Part shown: positions 15,633 through 24,168 of the stretch, piece by piece
Position numbering within the stretch: the stretch's first letter is position 1
How the letters are laid out: the number at the start of each line of letters is the position of its first letter
Assembly (NCBI RefSeq): GCF_003002055.1
Contig: NZ_PVZF01000011.1
Coordinates: 124,001-188,000, forward strand
Reading direction: 5' to 3'
Origin: Kineococcus rhizosphaerae
Lineage (GTDB): Bacteria > Actinomycetota > Actinomycetes > Actinomycetales > Kineococcaceae
DNA: 64,000 nucleotides
Program-made: the position numbers and the translations under genes
The notes under the pieces: generated by a model
Database searches by the model: none
What the model saw: the letters and a program-made list of their open reading frames with translations, nothing else
Told to the model about the DNA's origin: nothing

Positions 15633-17399
15633 TCAGCCGAGCGTCGCCCTGCCCGTCGCGTCAGCCGGTGCCACGGCCGCACGCCACGACGTCACCGCAC
15701 CCCGCTGGGCGCCGGGGGCCTGGGCGACGACGTGGTCGGCCAGCAGGTCGTAGAACTCCCGGGTCGTCCAGGGCTCCCAGCCGTGCGGCTGGTCGCGGCC
15801 GAACCGGTACGTCACGTTGGAGCCCTCGAGCTTGTCGACGCGTTCCTTGAACAGGTTGACGCCGACGTTCAGGAAGTACGTGTCGGCGTCGCCCACGTAG
15901 ATGGTCAACCGGCCGTCGAGCTTGTCGCGCAGCTCGTCCCAGTGCTCCTCGACGTAGGTCGCGAGGTCGAAGTGGTCGCGCCAGTGGGCGGCGACGTCGT
16001 GGTCGATCTCACCCGTCGCCTTGTCCCAGATCGGCTTCGGGTAGCCGTCGGCACCGCGGGGGGAGAACACGGCCTGCCACACGTCCCACTGACCGAGCCC
16101 GGAGCGGCCGCGGCTGCCCAGCGCGCGCTCCCAGCCGTTCTCCTGGCCCATCGTGTACTGCGTCTTGCCGCTGACCTCGCGCGCCGACGGCACGGGGACG
16201 TCGAGGTAGGCGTGGTGGGTGACGCAGGCGTTGTCGTCGTCGTAGACGTCGACGAGCTGGTGGGCGTGGAAGTCCAGCGGGTCGGGGTAGCCGGCCCAGG
16301 CACCCTGGTAGAGGTCGGGGTAGAAGATCTGCGTGGCCGCGGCCTCCCAGCCGCCCGTCGAGCCGCCGGAGAGCACGCGCGCCCACGGAGCGCCGATGGT
16401 CCGGAAGCGACGGTCGACCTCTGGCAGCAGCTCGGTGTTCAGCGCGGTGCCGTACGGCCCGATGTTCGCGGAGTCGACGGCGTAGGAGTCGTCGTAGTAG
16501 GGGTTCTCGTGGCGGAAGGTCACCGTGATGAACTTCGGCGCCGTGCCGGACAACCAGTACGCGCTGAACTCGTTGCCGCCGTCCTCGGTGAACCCCCGCG
16601 GTGCGTCACCGGGGAAGTGGCCGTGGTGTAGCTCCATCGGGTAGCGCACGGTCCGGTTCGCCGCCTCGTCGTAGCCCAGCGGCAGCAGGACGTCGGCGGC
16701 CACGTACGTGTCGCGGCCCCAGAACTCCGAGAGCACCGCGCTGCGGATCTTCACGTGCTTGACGTGCCGCGACTCCGCGGGGTTGCCCTGCTGCGACGTG
16801 CCGCCCGCGGGGACCGGTTCGGAGGGTTGCACGACCGTGTCCAGCGTGAGGCGCAGGGTTCGCCGGTTCCCGGTCGCGGGGACGGTGACCTCCACGACGG
16901 GGCCGTAGAGGTTCCCCGTGGAGGCGAAGACGTCGTGACCGTCGCCGCCGGGCAGGTGCAGGTCGATCTCCGCGCCGTCGGAGCGGGAGAAGTGCGTGTA
17001 GACGTTGAAGAAGGCCTGCGCGCGGTAGGTGCCGGGCGGCAGCGCCGAGGCGTCGGCCAGGGGGAAGCCGACGGCCGGAGCGGCCAGGGGGACGCTGGTG
17101 CTGCGGCCCGGGGCGAGACCGGTGACGTCCAGGCCCCAGAACGGCACCCCGTCGGCGACGTCGCCGGCCTGCTCGCGCGGTTCGCTGTCGGCGTCGGTGG
17201 TGAGGATGACGTAGACGCGGCCGGTCACGGGCCCGGGCACCAGCCCCGGCGCGAGGGTGACGGACGCGGTGAGGGACGGGCGGTGGGCCGGGGTGGCCGG
17301 CCCGGCGGCCGACGCGGCGGGTGCGCCGCCCACGGCGGCGGCCCCGGAACCCACCCCCGCGACCGCGGCGACGAACGAACGGCGGGACGGTCCGGTCAC
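15633..17399 (-). CDS. Tat-exported esterase-like alpha/beta hydrolase
   Basis: 588 residues from GTG 17399 (GGAG 8 nt upstream). The N-terminus TGPSRRSFVAAVAGVGSGAA is a twin-arginine signal. Residues about 45-240 form a beta-rich region without catalytic motifs. The C-terminal half is an alpha/beta hydrolase of the esterase D/putative esterase group: FPGDAPRGFTEDGGNEFSAY, nucleophile Ser in VLSGGSTGGWEAA (about residue 343), and a late His in FGRDQPHGWEP. Folded in the cytoplasm with possible cofactor-independent export. It converges with the MFS gene. Likely acts on an extracellular ester or is a PHB/feruloyl-type esterase; substrate not clear. Confidence 0.85.
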   Translation of the reverse strand: MTGPSRRSFVAAVAGVGSGAAAVGGAPAASAAGPATPAHRPSLTASVTLAPGLVPGPVTGRVYVILTTDADSEPREQAGDVADGVPFWGLDVTGLAPGRSTSVPLAAPAVGFPLADASALPPGTYRAQAFFNVYTHFSRSDGAEIDLHLPGGDGHDVFASTGNLYGPVVEVTVPATGNRRTLRLTLDTVVQPSEPVPAGGTSQQGNPAESRHVKHVKIRSAVLSEFWGRDTYVAADVLLPLGYDEAANRTVRYPMELHHGHFPGDAPRGFTEDGGNEFSAYWLSGTAPKFITVTFRHENPYYDDSYAVDSANIGPYGTALNTELLPEVDRRFRTIGAPWARVLSGGSTGGWEAAATQIFYPDLYQGAWAGYPDPLDFHAHQLVDVYDDDNACVTHHAYLDVPVPSAREVSGKTQYTMGQENGWERALGSRGRSGLGQWDVWQAVFSPRGADGYPKPIWDKATGEIDHDVAAHWRDHFDLATYVEEHWDELRDKLDGRLTIYVGDADTYFLNVGVNLFKERVDKLEGSNVTYRFGRDQPHGWEPWTTREFYDLLADHVVAQAPGAQRGAVTSWRAAVAPADATGRATLG

Positions 17400-17634
17400 G
17401 ACGGCTCCAGGGTGTGGTGGGGCGAGCACGTGCAGTGGTGCGGAACGTAGCAGCGGTGCCGGCACGGGACCAGGGGTCGACGCGCCACCGGTCAGCGCGC
17501 GCCCCCGGCCACCTCGTGCGGGGCGCGACGTCCCTCCCGGGCGGCGACGTCGCGCGTCGTTCGTGCCGGGAGGACCACCGGACACGCCGGGGGCCCACCC
17601 GTGAGGGCGGGGCCTGCGGTGGTGAACGGACGAC

Positions 17635-17709
17635 TCAGCCGCGACCGCAGCGGCGATGGAACTCCGCCTCGCGCCCCTCGGTGTCCAGGACGCGGGCGTC
17701 GCCGGTCCC
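17635..17709 (-). pseudogene. decayed 3' end of a second rpmE2 (L31 type B)
   Basis: The 24 codons plus stop translate as TGDARVLDTEGREAEFHRRC then GRG, against TGNARVLDSEGRVEKFRRRY then GRR at the end of the intact rpmE2 (20542-20796). By hand I count about 60 of 75 identical nucleotides and aligned stop codons. Upstream of the TG pair the similarity ends abruptly and the rest of the gene is absent. It sits just after the stop of the glycosyltransferase gene. Read as a 3'-end duplication or the scar of an insertion. Confidence 0.8.
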
Positions 17710-17720
17710 CGGCCGGCGGA

Positions 17721-19241
17721 TCAGGGAGCCCCGGGTCCTGCCCACAGCTCGACCCGCAGCTGACCGCGGTCCTCCTGGAACGCCATCGTCCGGTGGAGGT
17801 GGGCCGCGGTCGTCGAGGACGCGAAGGCGACGTCCCACGGGTCGTTGAGACGCACTCCCACCAGCCACACCCGGCGGAAACCCCCGAGGGAGGCGAGGCG
17901 CTCGTCCTCGGGGACCTCGTCCCCCCCGATGGAGGTGCTGCCGGCGGGGTCGCTGCGGAGGAGGACGTCCTGGAGACCGAGTCCGGGTGGGAGGTAGTAG
18001 CGAGCCATCGGGCGGGTGGTGTTGCCGAGGTAGACGACCGCGTCACCCGGCCGCACGTCCGCCGCCAGGTCCCGGGCCAGCGAGGGCATGTCGTCGACCA
18101 CGTAGGCCTGCCGCCGGACCTGCGCCAGGTGAGGGACCTGGGTCGCCACGAGCAGCGTCACCGCCAGCCCCGCGCCGACGGATCGCCACCGCGGGGCGCC
18201 GGAGGACCGTGGTCCACGTCCACGAGCGAGCACAGCGACCCCTGCCCCGCAGAGCACGGCCAGACCCGGCGCAGCCGCTGTCGAGTACCTGGGCTCGAAC
18301 AACTGCCCGCCCCACGCCGAGCCGGCGTTCGCCAGCACCGGCGCCGCGATCCACGCGGTCACGAACACCGGGCCGAACCGACGACCTCCCCGGTCCGTTC
18401 GACGCGACCACGCGGTGAGCCCCACCGCGCACAGCACGGCCACCACCACCAGCGCCGCGCGGCCTCCGGCTGCGGAGTGCCACAGGCCCAGCGTCCTGGA
18501 CAGCACGGGGAAGTCGTCGCCGATGCGGTCCGGCGCCTGGCTGAAGCCGACGGCCACCATCGCGAAGGACGCGAGGGCCGGGAACGCAGCACCGAGCAGG
18601 ACGCGCCGCCGCGGTGCGCGAGCCGGCTGCAGGAGCACGACGGCGATCAGTGCGGCGACGGCGGGCGCCCCGCTGAGGACGTGCAGCGCCGCCGCTGCGG
18701 TGGCTGCCCCCGTCCACAGGACCCACCAGCGGGTGCGGGGTCGTTCCCGGTCACGCAGGAGGGCGTACGCCGTGACGGTCACGCTCGCCACGACGAGGGG
18801 GTAGGGGCGCGCCTCCTGGCTGTGGTCGACGAGCACCGGCAGCACGGTGCAGACGACACCCGCTGCCGCCCCGGCCACCGGGTCCAGCAGGCGACGCGCA
18901 CACGCGGCGACGACCACCACCGCCACCACCGTGGCCACCGCCCCGGGCAGCCGCAGCCACGCCTCGTCCTGCGACACCCGCACCCAGGGGTGCATGAGGG
19001 CGTACCAGGGCCCCAGGCCGGCATCGGTCACCCGCAGCCCGCGCAGCATCACCGACCAGCCCCGCACCGCGGTGGCGAGGGTGTAGAACTCGTCGCGCCA
19101 CAAGGGTTTCGCGTCGTAGCGCCACGCGGTGGTCCCCACGGCCAGCAGGCACGGCAGCAGCCACCACCACCCGCCCGCGACGCGACGGAGGAGCCGGTGG
19201 TGACCGAGGAGGCGGTGCTCGCGCGACCGTCCCCGCGTCAA
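17721..19241 (-). CDS. membrane glycosyltransferase, GT39/PMT-like (C superfamily)
   Basis: About 506 residues with some ten transmembrane helices. The first extracytoplasmic loop carries the acidic motif WRYDAKPLWRDEFYTLATAV, in which DE is the catalytic site expected for polyprenyl-phosphate-sugar-using mannosyltransferases of this type. A LPVLVDHSQEARPYPLVVAS loop (S/Q-E-ARPY) is also typical. The C-terminal 110 residues are soluble. The start is unsure: TTG 19241 is the first possible codon, with later starts in the basic lead. Likely transfers a sugar to a lipid, protein or polymer at the outer face. It lies inside the segment bracketed by rpmE2 copies. Confidence 0.82.
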   Translation of the reverse strand: MTRGRSREHRLLGHHRLLRRVAGGWWWLLPCLLAVGTTAWRYDAKPLWRDEFYTLATAVRGWSVMLRGLRVTDAGLGPWYALMHPWVRVSQDEAWLRLPGAVATVVAVVVVAACARRLLDPVAGAAAGVVCTVLPVLVDHSQEARPYPLVVASVTVTAYALLRDRERPRTRWWVLWTGAATAAAALHVLSGAPAVAALIAVVLLQPARAPRRRVLLGAAFPALASFAMVAVGFSQAPDRIGDDFPVLSRTLGLWHSAAGGRAALVVVAVLCAVGLTAWSRRTDRGGRRFGPVFVTAWIAAPVLANAGSAWGGQLFEPRYSTAAAPGLAVLCGAGVAVLARGRGPRSSGAPRWRSVGAGLAVTLLVATQVPHLAQVRRQAYVVDDMPSLARDLAADVRPGDAVVYLGNTTRPMARYYLPPGLGLQDVLLRSDPAGSTSIGGDEVPEDERLASLGGFRRVWLVGVRLNDPWDVAFASSTTAAHLHRTMAFQEDRGQLRVELWAGPGAP

Positions 19242-19609
19242 GGAGCGACGCCCCAGCCCTCGCGGCCGCCCCCGCGCGAACCACCCGGGCGGCGACAGCG
19301 ATCCCGCGACCCACCCGCCGGCGCTGCACCCCGCCGTTCCGCCACACCCACCTCAACGCCCCCCGCCGGGCCGCTGACGACCCCTCGCGAACACACCCCG
19401 TCGACAGCGGCGGGCCGGCCCCGCGCTCGGACGCAGTGTGGCGGTGACCGGTGCGGAGGGGCTGAGGACACGCCCTCGTCCGACCGGCGTCCCGCCGACG
19501 CGGCCCCCGGTGGCCCACCGTCGCGAGGAGGCTCGGTGCGGCGGCGCGGGTGCGCGGAACGGCCACGGCCGGCACGGCTGCCCCCACGGGCGTGCCGAGC
19601 AGGGTCGCC
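19242..19609. other. 368-bp gap, nothing recognised
   Basis: Between the glycosyltransferase start and the lipoprotein stop. Open frames on both strands are Arg/Pro/Gly-rich without family features. I see no RNA gene or clear terminator. Confidence 0.5.
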
Positions 19610-20158
19610 TCACCGGGGGTGCAACGTCGCGGGCAGGGGCGAGGTCGCGGTGACGTCGACGAGGCTGCCGCCGGCTTCCCAGCGGACCACCGCCCACCGC
19701 CCCGTGGTGGCGCACCCGGGGTTGACGTCCGAGGTGACCTCACGGGGCGTGACCGGGGTGCTGGCGGTCTGCGTGATCGAGTCGGCGCCATCACGCAGGC
19801 GCAGCTGCGCCGTCGGGTCGGCGGTCATGTCCCGGTCCGAGATGAACAAGGCGCTGGGGTCCTTCGTCCTGTTCTCCACGGGGCCGGTGAACAGGCGCAG
19901 CCGAACGCTCCGGCAGACGTCGTCGAGGCAGTAGTCGGCGCTGCGCGGGCCGCTGGGGCCCTGGGCCACGTCGCTCAGCGCGCTCAGGTCGAAGACCAGC
20001 CCGAACGGTGGGGCGAGGGTCGTGCACGCGACCCCGGGATCGAGGTGCGAGCAGGCGGACGCGGCGACCACGAGGAGGCACGTCCCGGCGACCGCCGCTC
20101 CACGGCGCGGGCCCCGGAGCGCGGCGGGCCGTCTGTCCTCGAGCACGTGCCCCATCAT
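19610..20158 (-). CDS. putative lipoprotein, unknown
   Basis: About 182 residues. Basic N-terminus, hydrophobic core and a lipobox-like VAASAC-S (about residue 36), then a mature part with further Cys residues (VACTT, DYCLDDVCRSVR, NPGCATT) that may form disulfides. Segments such as VRLRLFTGPVENRTKDPSAL and TGRWAVVRWEAGGSLVDVTA suggest a beta-sandwich. Start uncertain between ATG 20158, ATG 20155 and GTG 20164; none has a good ribosome site. It may be expressed with the glycosyltransferase, but a 368-bp gap separates them. Confidence 0.6.
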   Translation of the reverse strand: MMGHVLEDRRPAALRGPRRGAAVAGTCLLVVAASACSHLDPGVACTTLAPPFGLVFDLSALSDVAQGPSGPRSADYCLDDVCRSVRLRLFTGPVENRTKDPSALFISDRDMTADPTAQLRLRDGADSITQTASTPVTPREVTSDVNPGCATTGRWAVVRWEAGGSLVDVTATSPLPATLHPR

Positions 20159-20463
20159 GACCACCCGGCCGACCGCCGTTGACCGTCAGGGCGCGCTGTG
20201 CGGGACCGCGCGGTCGAGGCGCTGCCCGGCTCCACGCCCGACAGCGGTCGCTCACGGAGCCCATCCGACCCCGGCGTCCTGCGGACCGGGTTCCCGGGAC
20301 GGGCCCGCCGAGCCCTGGTCCGAGTCGTGGAGGACGACTCGACGGTCGTGCCCACGTCCGAGGTCGAGCTGGAACCCCACGGCCCGGCGCAGCTCCCCCG
20401 ACCAGGTGGGCGACCTGGTGAGGGGGTGCCCGGTGCCCGACCACGCCCGTCGGTGGGCGGACG

Positions 20464-20500
20464 ACGAAGGCCCCGCACCCTCGGGGTGCGGGGCCTTCGT
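20464..20500 (-). terminator. strong hairpin terminator after rpmE2
   Basis: Perfect 17-bp stem (20464-20480 and 20484-20500) with a 3-nt TCG loop, 42 bp beyond the rpmE2 stop. No T tract, so it is the I-shaped type common in actinobacteria. It could also stop transcription from the other side. Confidence 0.85.
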
Positions 20501-20541
20501 GGTCCCTCGACCGGGCGCGACCTCTGATCAGCGACGCGGGA

Positions 20542-20796
20542 TCAGCGTCGGCCGTAGCGGCGCCGGAACTTCTCCACACGCCCCTCGCTGTCCAGGACAC
20601 GGGCGTTGCCGGTCCAGAACGGGTGGCTGGCCGCGGAGACGTCGACGTCGAAGACCGGGTAGGTGGTCCCGTCCTCGAGCGCCTGGGTCGGCAGGCCCAC
20701 GCGGGTGCTCAGCGTCGAACGCGACAGGAACGTCGTGCCGGCGGACTTGTCGCGGAAGGCGACCAGGCCGTAGGTGGGGTGGGTGTTCGACTTCAC
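20542..20796 (-). CDS. rpmE2: 50S ribosomal protein L31, type B (zinc-independent)
   Basis: 84-residue large-subunit protein. It begins VKSNTHPTYGLVAFRDKSAG and has the type B features: SRSTLSTRVGL, YPVFDVDVSAASHPFWTGNA, and the basic end EKFRRRYGRR. It lacks the CxxC zinc ribbon of type A L31, so it is the paralogue normally made under zinc limitation. GTG 20796 is preceded by GGAGG at 7 nt; an upstream in-frame extension is rejected because family members start at this point. A Zur-like palindrome at 20833-20847 and a hairpin terminator at 20464-20500 frame it. A decayed copy of its 3' end is at 17635-17709. Confidence 0.96.
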   Translation of the reverse strand: MKSNTHPTYGLVAFRDKSAGTTFLSRSTLSTRVGLPTQALEDGTTYPVFDVDVSAASHPFWTGNARVLDSEGRVEKFRRRYGRR

Positions 20797-20832
20797 GGTG
20801 ACCTCCGGAGTGGGTGTCGCAACCTGCACTCC

Positions 20833-20847
20833 TGAGAACCGCTCTCA
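20833..20847. promoter_or_regulatory. candidate Zur box upstream of rpmE2
   Basis: TGAGAACCGCTCTCA, a 15-bp palindrome (TGAGA/TCTCA arms) 37 bp before the rpmE2 start. It resembles the 7-1-7 TGAAAA-type palindrome that I recall for actinobacterial Zur, matching about 10 of 15 positions. Derepression of type B L31 by zinc shortage is established in related bacteria; the assignment here is inference. Confidence 0.5.
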
Positions 20848-20963
20848 CCCAGGACTTGTTCCCGCGGTGCGGCTGCCGCCGAACCAGGGCCACCGCTGCA
20901 CCCAGGTCGCCCGCCGGACCGGTCCGGAGGCGACCGGGGGCGCACCCGCCCCGGGGTGTCCGC

Positions 20964-22352
20964 TCAGGGGCGTCCCGCCTCCGCGGGTTCGTCCGCCGGC
21001 AGGGTCGGGGCCCCGCGCCCGGCGCGCAGGTTCAGCGCGAGGACCACCGCCCCGACGGCCAGCCAGGCGATGCCGCCGATCTTGGCGGCCGCGTCGGCGT
21101 TGACCAGCACGTACCCGATGATGAGGAACCCCAGCACGGGGGCGACGAGGTGCAGGAGGTAGTTGCGCGAACGCCCCCGGACGAGGTGGTGGACGATCAC
21201 CGAGACGTGCAGCAGGCAGAAGCCGAACAGGGCGCCGAAGTTCACCAGCGACGAGATCAGCCCGATCTGCCCGACGAAGAACAGCACGAGGACCAGGGTC
21301 AGCCCGGTGACGACGAGGGTCGCCGCCATCGGCACCTGCCGGGCGCTGACGCGCGACAGGAACGCGGGCAGCTGCCGGTCGCGGCTCATGGAGAACAGCA
21401 GGCGCGAGGTGGCGGCCTGCGCGGCCATGGCGTTGGCGATGCCCACGGCGATGACGTTGACCACGAGGAAGGCGGTCTTCCAGCCGGAGTTCGACGCAGC
21501 CTCGACGAGGTCGAAGAACGCGTTGCCGGCGGCGGCGTCGCCGAAGGAGTCCCGCCCCGCCGCGAGCAGGCTGGCCAGCCAGGTCTGGACGACGAAGAGG
21601 AACGCGACGACGAACAGGGCGATGAGCATCGCGCGCCCGGCGGGGTTCTTGCGTCCCGTGGTCTCCTCGGCCAGGGTCGAGATGCCGTCGAAGCCGAGGA
21701 AGCTGAGCACGGCGATGGACAGCGCCGAGGCGATGAGCGGGCCGCTGACCTCCGAGGAGTTCCAGAACGGTGTCGCACCCCACTCGGCGCCGGGGATCGT
21801 GCCACCGTTCAGCGCGGTCGCGGCGATGATCACGAACGCGACGACGAAGACGATCTCGACGGCCAGGAACACCCGGTTGGCCAGCTTGAGGGAGCTGATG
21901 CCCAGCAGGTTCACGACGGTGTTGATCGCCACGAACACCAGCGCCCACACCCACCGCGGGCTGCCGGGGAAGATGCCGACCATCGACTCGGCGGCGAACA
22001 CGTACAGCAGCGTCGGGATGAGCAGGTAGTCCAGCAGGATCGCCCAGCCGGCGAAGAACCCCAGCGCGGGGTGGACGCCGCGGCCGACGTAGGAGAACAC
22101 CGAACCGGCCAGCGGGAACGCCTTCGCCATCTGCCCGTAGGCGAGGGCGGTGAACACCATCGCCACCAGGCCGATGAGGTAGACGAGGGGGACCATCCCG
22201 CGGGCGCTGTCGTAGACGGTCCCGAAGATCGCCCACGGGGCGATGGGGACCATGAAGACCAGGCCGTAGACGAGCAGGTCGAAGGTGGAGACGGAACGCT
22301 TCAGCTCCTGCTGGTAGCCGAAGGACTCCAGGGTGCGCTGCTGGTCGCTCAT
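20964..22352 (-). CDS. APC family amino acid permease
   Basis: 462 residues with about 12 transmembrane helices. The first helix region KRSVSTFDLLVYGLVFMVPI and the helix 6 motif FLGFDGISTLAEETTGRKNP are typical of APC-superfamily (APA/AAT) amino acid and amine transporters. Its ATG overlaps the TGA of the upstream hydrolase gene (ATGA), so the two are translated together. Substrate is probably an amino acid or amide product of the hydrolase. A divergent GntR gene likely regulates both. Confidence 0.92.
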   Translation of the reverse strand: MSDQQRTLESFGYQQELKRSVSTFDLLVYGLVFMVPIAPWAIFGTVYDSARGMVPLVYLIGLVAMVFTALAYGQMAKAFPLAGSVFSYVGRGVHPALGFFAGWAILLDYLLIPTLLYVFAAESMVGIFPGSPRWVWALVFVAINTVVNLLGISSLKLANRVFLAVEIVFVVAFVIIAATALNGGTIPGAEWGATPFWNSSEVSGPLIASALSIAVLSFLGFDGISTLAEETTGRKNPAGRAMLIALFVVAFLFVVQTWLASLLAAGRDSFGDAAAGNAFFDLVEAASNSGWKTAFLVVNVIAVGIANAMAAQAATSRLLFSMSRDRQLPAFLSRVSARQVPMAATLVVTGLTLVLVLFFVGQIGLISSLVNFGALFGFCLLHVSVIVHHLVRGRSRNYLLHLVAPVLGFLIIGYVLVNADAAAKIGGIAWLAVGAVVLALNLRAGRGAPTLPADEPAEAGRP

Positions 22353-23305
22353 CGCGGTTCTCCGGGTTCCTCGTCGCCGGCGGGAGCGGCGGCGTCGTCG
22401 TGGGCGGCGAGGAAGGCCGCGACGACCGCGCGGAACTCCTCGGGCTGCTCGAGGTGGGTGCAGTGGCTGGCGCCGGGGAAGACGTGGCTGGTGACGTCGG
22501 GGATCCGTTCCACGAACGGCGCCCAGGTGGCGGGGGTGGCCTCGTCGAACTCACCGGCGACGACGAGGGTGGGCACGGCGACCGCGGGCAGGCGGTCGAC
22601 GACGCTCCAGTCGCGCAGGGTGCCGACGACGTGGAACTCGTTGGGTCCGTTCATCGTGTGGTAGACGGTCGGTTCCGCCTCCATCTGGGCCTCGCTGGCG
22701 GCGAAGTCGGGGTGGGTCGGGGTGATCCGGCAGACGTGGCGGGCGTAGAACACCTGCGTCGCGGCCAGGTACTCCGGGTCGGTCGTCGTGCCGGCGGCCT
22801 CGTGGCGCTCCAGCGCGTCGCGGACGTCCGCGGGCAGCTCGGCCCGCAGCTGCGCGGCACCCTCCACCCACAGCTGCATCGACGCCGGGGAGTTGCAGAT
22901 CGCCAGCGAGACCAGGGACGCCGGGCGGCGCACGGCGATCTCGGCCCCCAGCATCCCGCCCCAGGACTGGCCCAGGACGTGGCAGCGCTCGATCCCCAGG
23001 CCGGTCAGGACGGCGTGGAACTCGTCGACGAACAGCTGCGGGGTCCAGAACTCCGCGGGCGCGTCGGGCAGGTGGGTGCTGCGCCCGCAGCCGAGCTGGT
23101 CGTAGTGGACGACGGTGCGCCCGGTCTCCTGCGCCAGGGCGGCGAGGTTGGCGACGTAGTCGTGGGCCATGCCCGGTCCGCCGTGCAGGACGACGAGCGG
23201 CAGGGCGCCGGGGCGGGGGGCGGTGGGGGTGGTGACCTGCACCCAGGTCTCGTGGCCGAGGACCGGCAGGGTGCGGGACTCGACGGTGGGGGTCGCGACG
23301 GGCAT
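22349..23305 (-). CDS. proline iminopeptidase-like alpha/beta hydrolase
   Basis: About 318 residues. The oxyanion-hole motif LVVLHGGPGMAHDY and HYDQLGCGRST are characteristic of the prolyl aminopeptidase/amino-acid amidase family S33. The nucleophile Ser is in VLGQSWGGMLG (about residue 110); a late Asp (VAGEFDEATP) and His (PGASHCTHLEQPE) complete the triad. ATG 23305 is chosen because VATPTVESRTLP precedes the first strand; an 11-residue longer form exists. First gene of an operon with an APC permease. It probably releases an N-terminal amino acid from peptides or hydrolyses amino acid amides. Confidence 0.88.
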   Translation of the reverse strand: MPVATPTVESRTLPVLGHETWVQVTTPTAPRPGALPLVVLHGGPGMAHDYVANLAALAQETGRTVVHYDQLGCGRSTHLPDAPAEFWTPQLFVDEFHAVLTGLGIERCHVLGQSWGGMLGAEIAVRRPASLVSLAICNSPASMQLWVEGAAQLRAELPADVRDALERHEAAGTTTDPEYLAATQVFYARHVCRITPTHPDFAASEAQMEAEPTVYHTMNGPNEFHVVGTLRDWSVVDRLPAVAVPTLVVAGEFDEATPATWAPFVERIPDVTSHVFPGASHCTHLEQPEEFRAVVAAFLAAHDDAAAPAGDEEPGEPR

Positions 23306-23330
23306 GGCGAGAGCATGATGAGCCGAAAGG

Positions 23331-23370
23331 TCCCGCACAAGACCATTGGCGGGAATTTACCTGCGGGAAA
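23331..23370. promoter_or_regulatory. candidate GntR operator: three GCGGGA half-sites
   Basis: TCCCGC (23331-23336) and GCGGGA (23349-23354) form an inverted repeat with a 12-nt spacer; another GCGGGA follows at 23363-23368, 14 nt further. All lie between the divergent hydrolase and GntR starts. Confidence 0.45.
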
Positions 23371-23388
23371 CTGCGCGAGGATGGCGGG

Positions 23389-24168
23389 GTGAGGCAGACG
23401 GACGCGGAGCGGGCGCGGACGCGGACGGGTGCGTCCGCCGGTCCCGACAGCCCCCGCGTGGCCGCGGTGCTCGAACGCCTCGTCACGGCCATCGCCACCG
23501 GGCAGTACCTGCCCGGCTCCCGGCTGCCCCCCGAGCGCGACCTCGCCGCCGCTCTCGGCGCGGGGCGGATGACGGTCCGCGCGGCGCTGGCGCACCTGGC
23601 CCGGCGCGGTCTCATCGAGACCCGTCGCGGCCGCACCGGCGGTTCCTTCGTCGTCCAGCAGTGGCCCGAGTCCTCCACCGCGATCGTCGGGCGCACCCTG
23701 TCGGCCACCTACGCGCAGCTGCGCGACCTGTGCGAAGCCATCGCCCGCCTGCACGGGGCCGTCTGCCGGGCCGCGGCCGAGGCCCGCTCCCCCGCCGACC
23801 TGGCCCGCATCGAGGACGCGCTGGACGTCTACGCCGGAGCGGAGTCCGGCCTGGCCTCCCAGCAGGCCGACAGCGCCCTGCACCTGGCCATCATCGACGC
23901 CGCGCACAACGACACCCTGCGCCGGGTGCTGGCCGACCTCGAGGGCCAGCTCAGCATCGGCGCCCCCGCGCACCTGTGGGGAGCGCCGGAGGGCATGCGG
24001 GCCATGGAGGTCCGGGCGCTGCGCGAGCACCGCGAGCTCGTCGCCGCGATCGCCGGGCGCCGGGCGGACGACGCCGAGCGGATCGCCCGGGCCCACGTCG
24101 CCATCGACCTGGAGCTGCTGACCGCGGCCCTGGCCCGCACCGGCGTCCTGCCCGCCCCCGCCCGGTGA
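23389..24168 (+). CDS. GntR family regulator, FadR/FCD type
   Basis: 259 residues. The winged helix is in VLERLVTAIATGQYLPGSRL to RMTVRAALAHLARRGLIETR, about residues 27-85. The all-helical FCD sensor follows, with metal-ligand type residues in the DSALHLAIIDAAHNDTLRRV and ALREHRELVAAIAGRRADDA segments. GTG start 23389. Divergent from the proline iminopeptidase/APC operon, its likely target. The effector is probably a small carboxylate or amino acid. Confidence 0.92.
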   Translation: MRQTDAERARTRTGASAGPDSPRVAAVLERLVTAIATGQYLPGSRLPPERDLAAALGAGRMTVRAALAHLARRGLIETRRGRTGGSFVVQQWPESSTAIVGRTLSATYAQLRDLCEAIARLHGAVCRAAAEARSPADLARIEDALDVYAGAESGLASQQADSALHLAIIDAAHNDTLRRVLADLEGQLSIGAPAHLWGAPEGMRAMEVRALREHRELVAAIAGRRADDAERIARAHVAIDLELLTAALARTGVLPAPAR

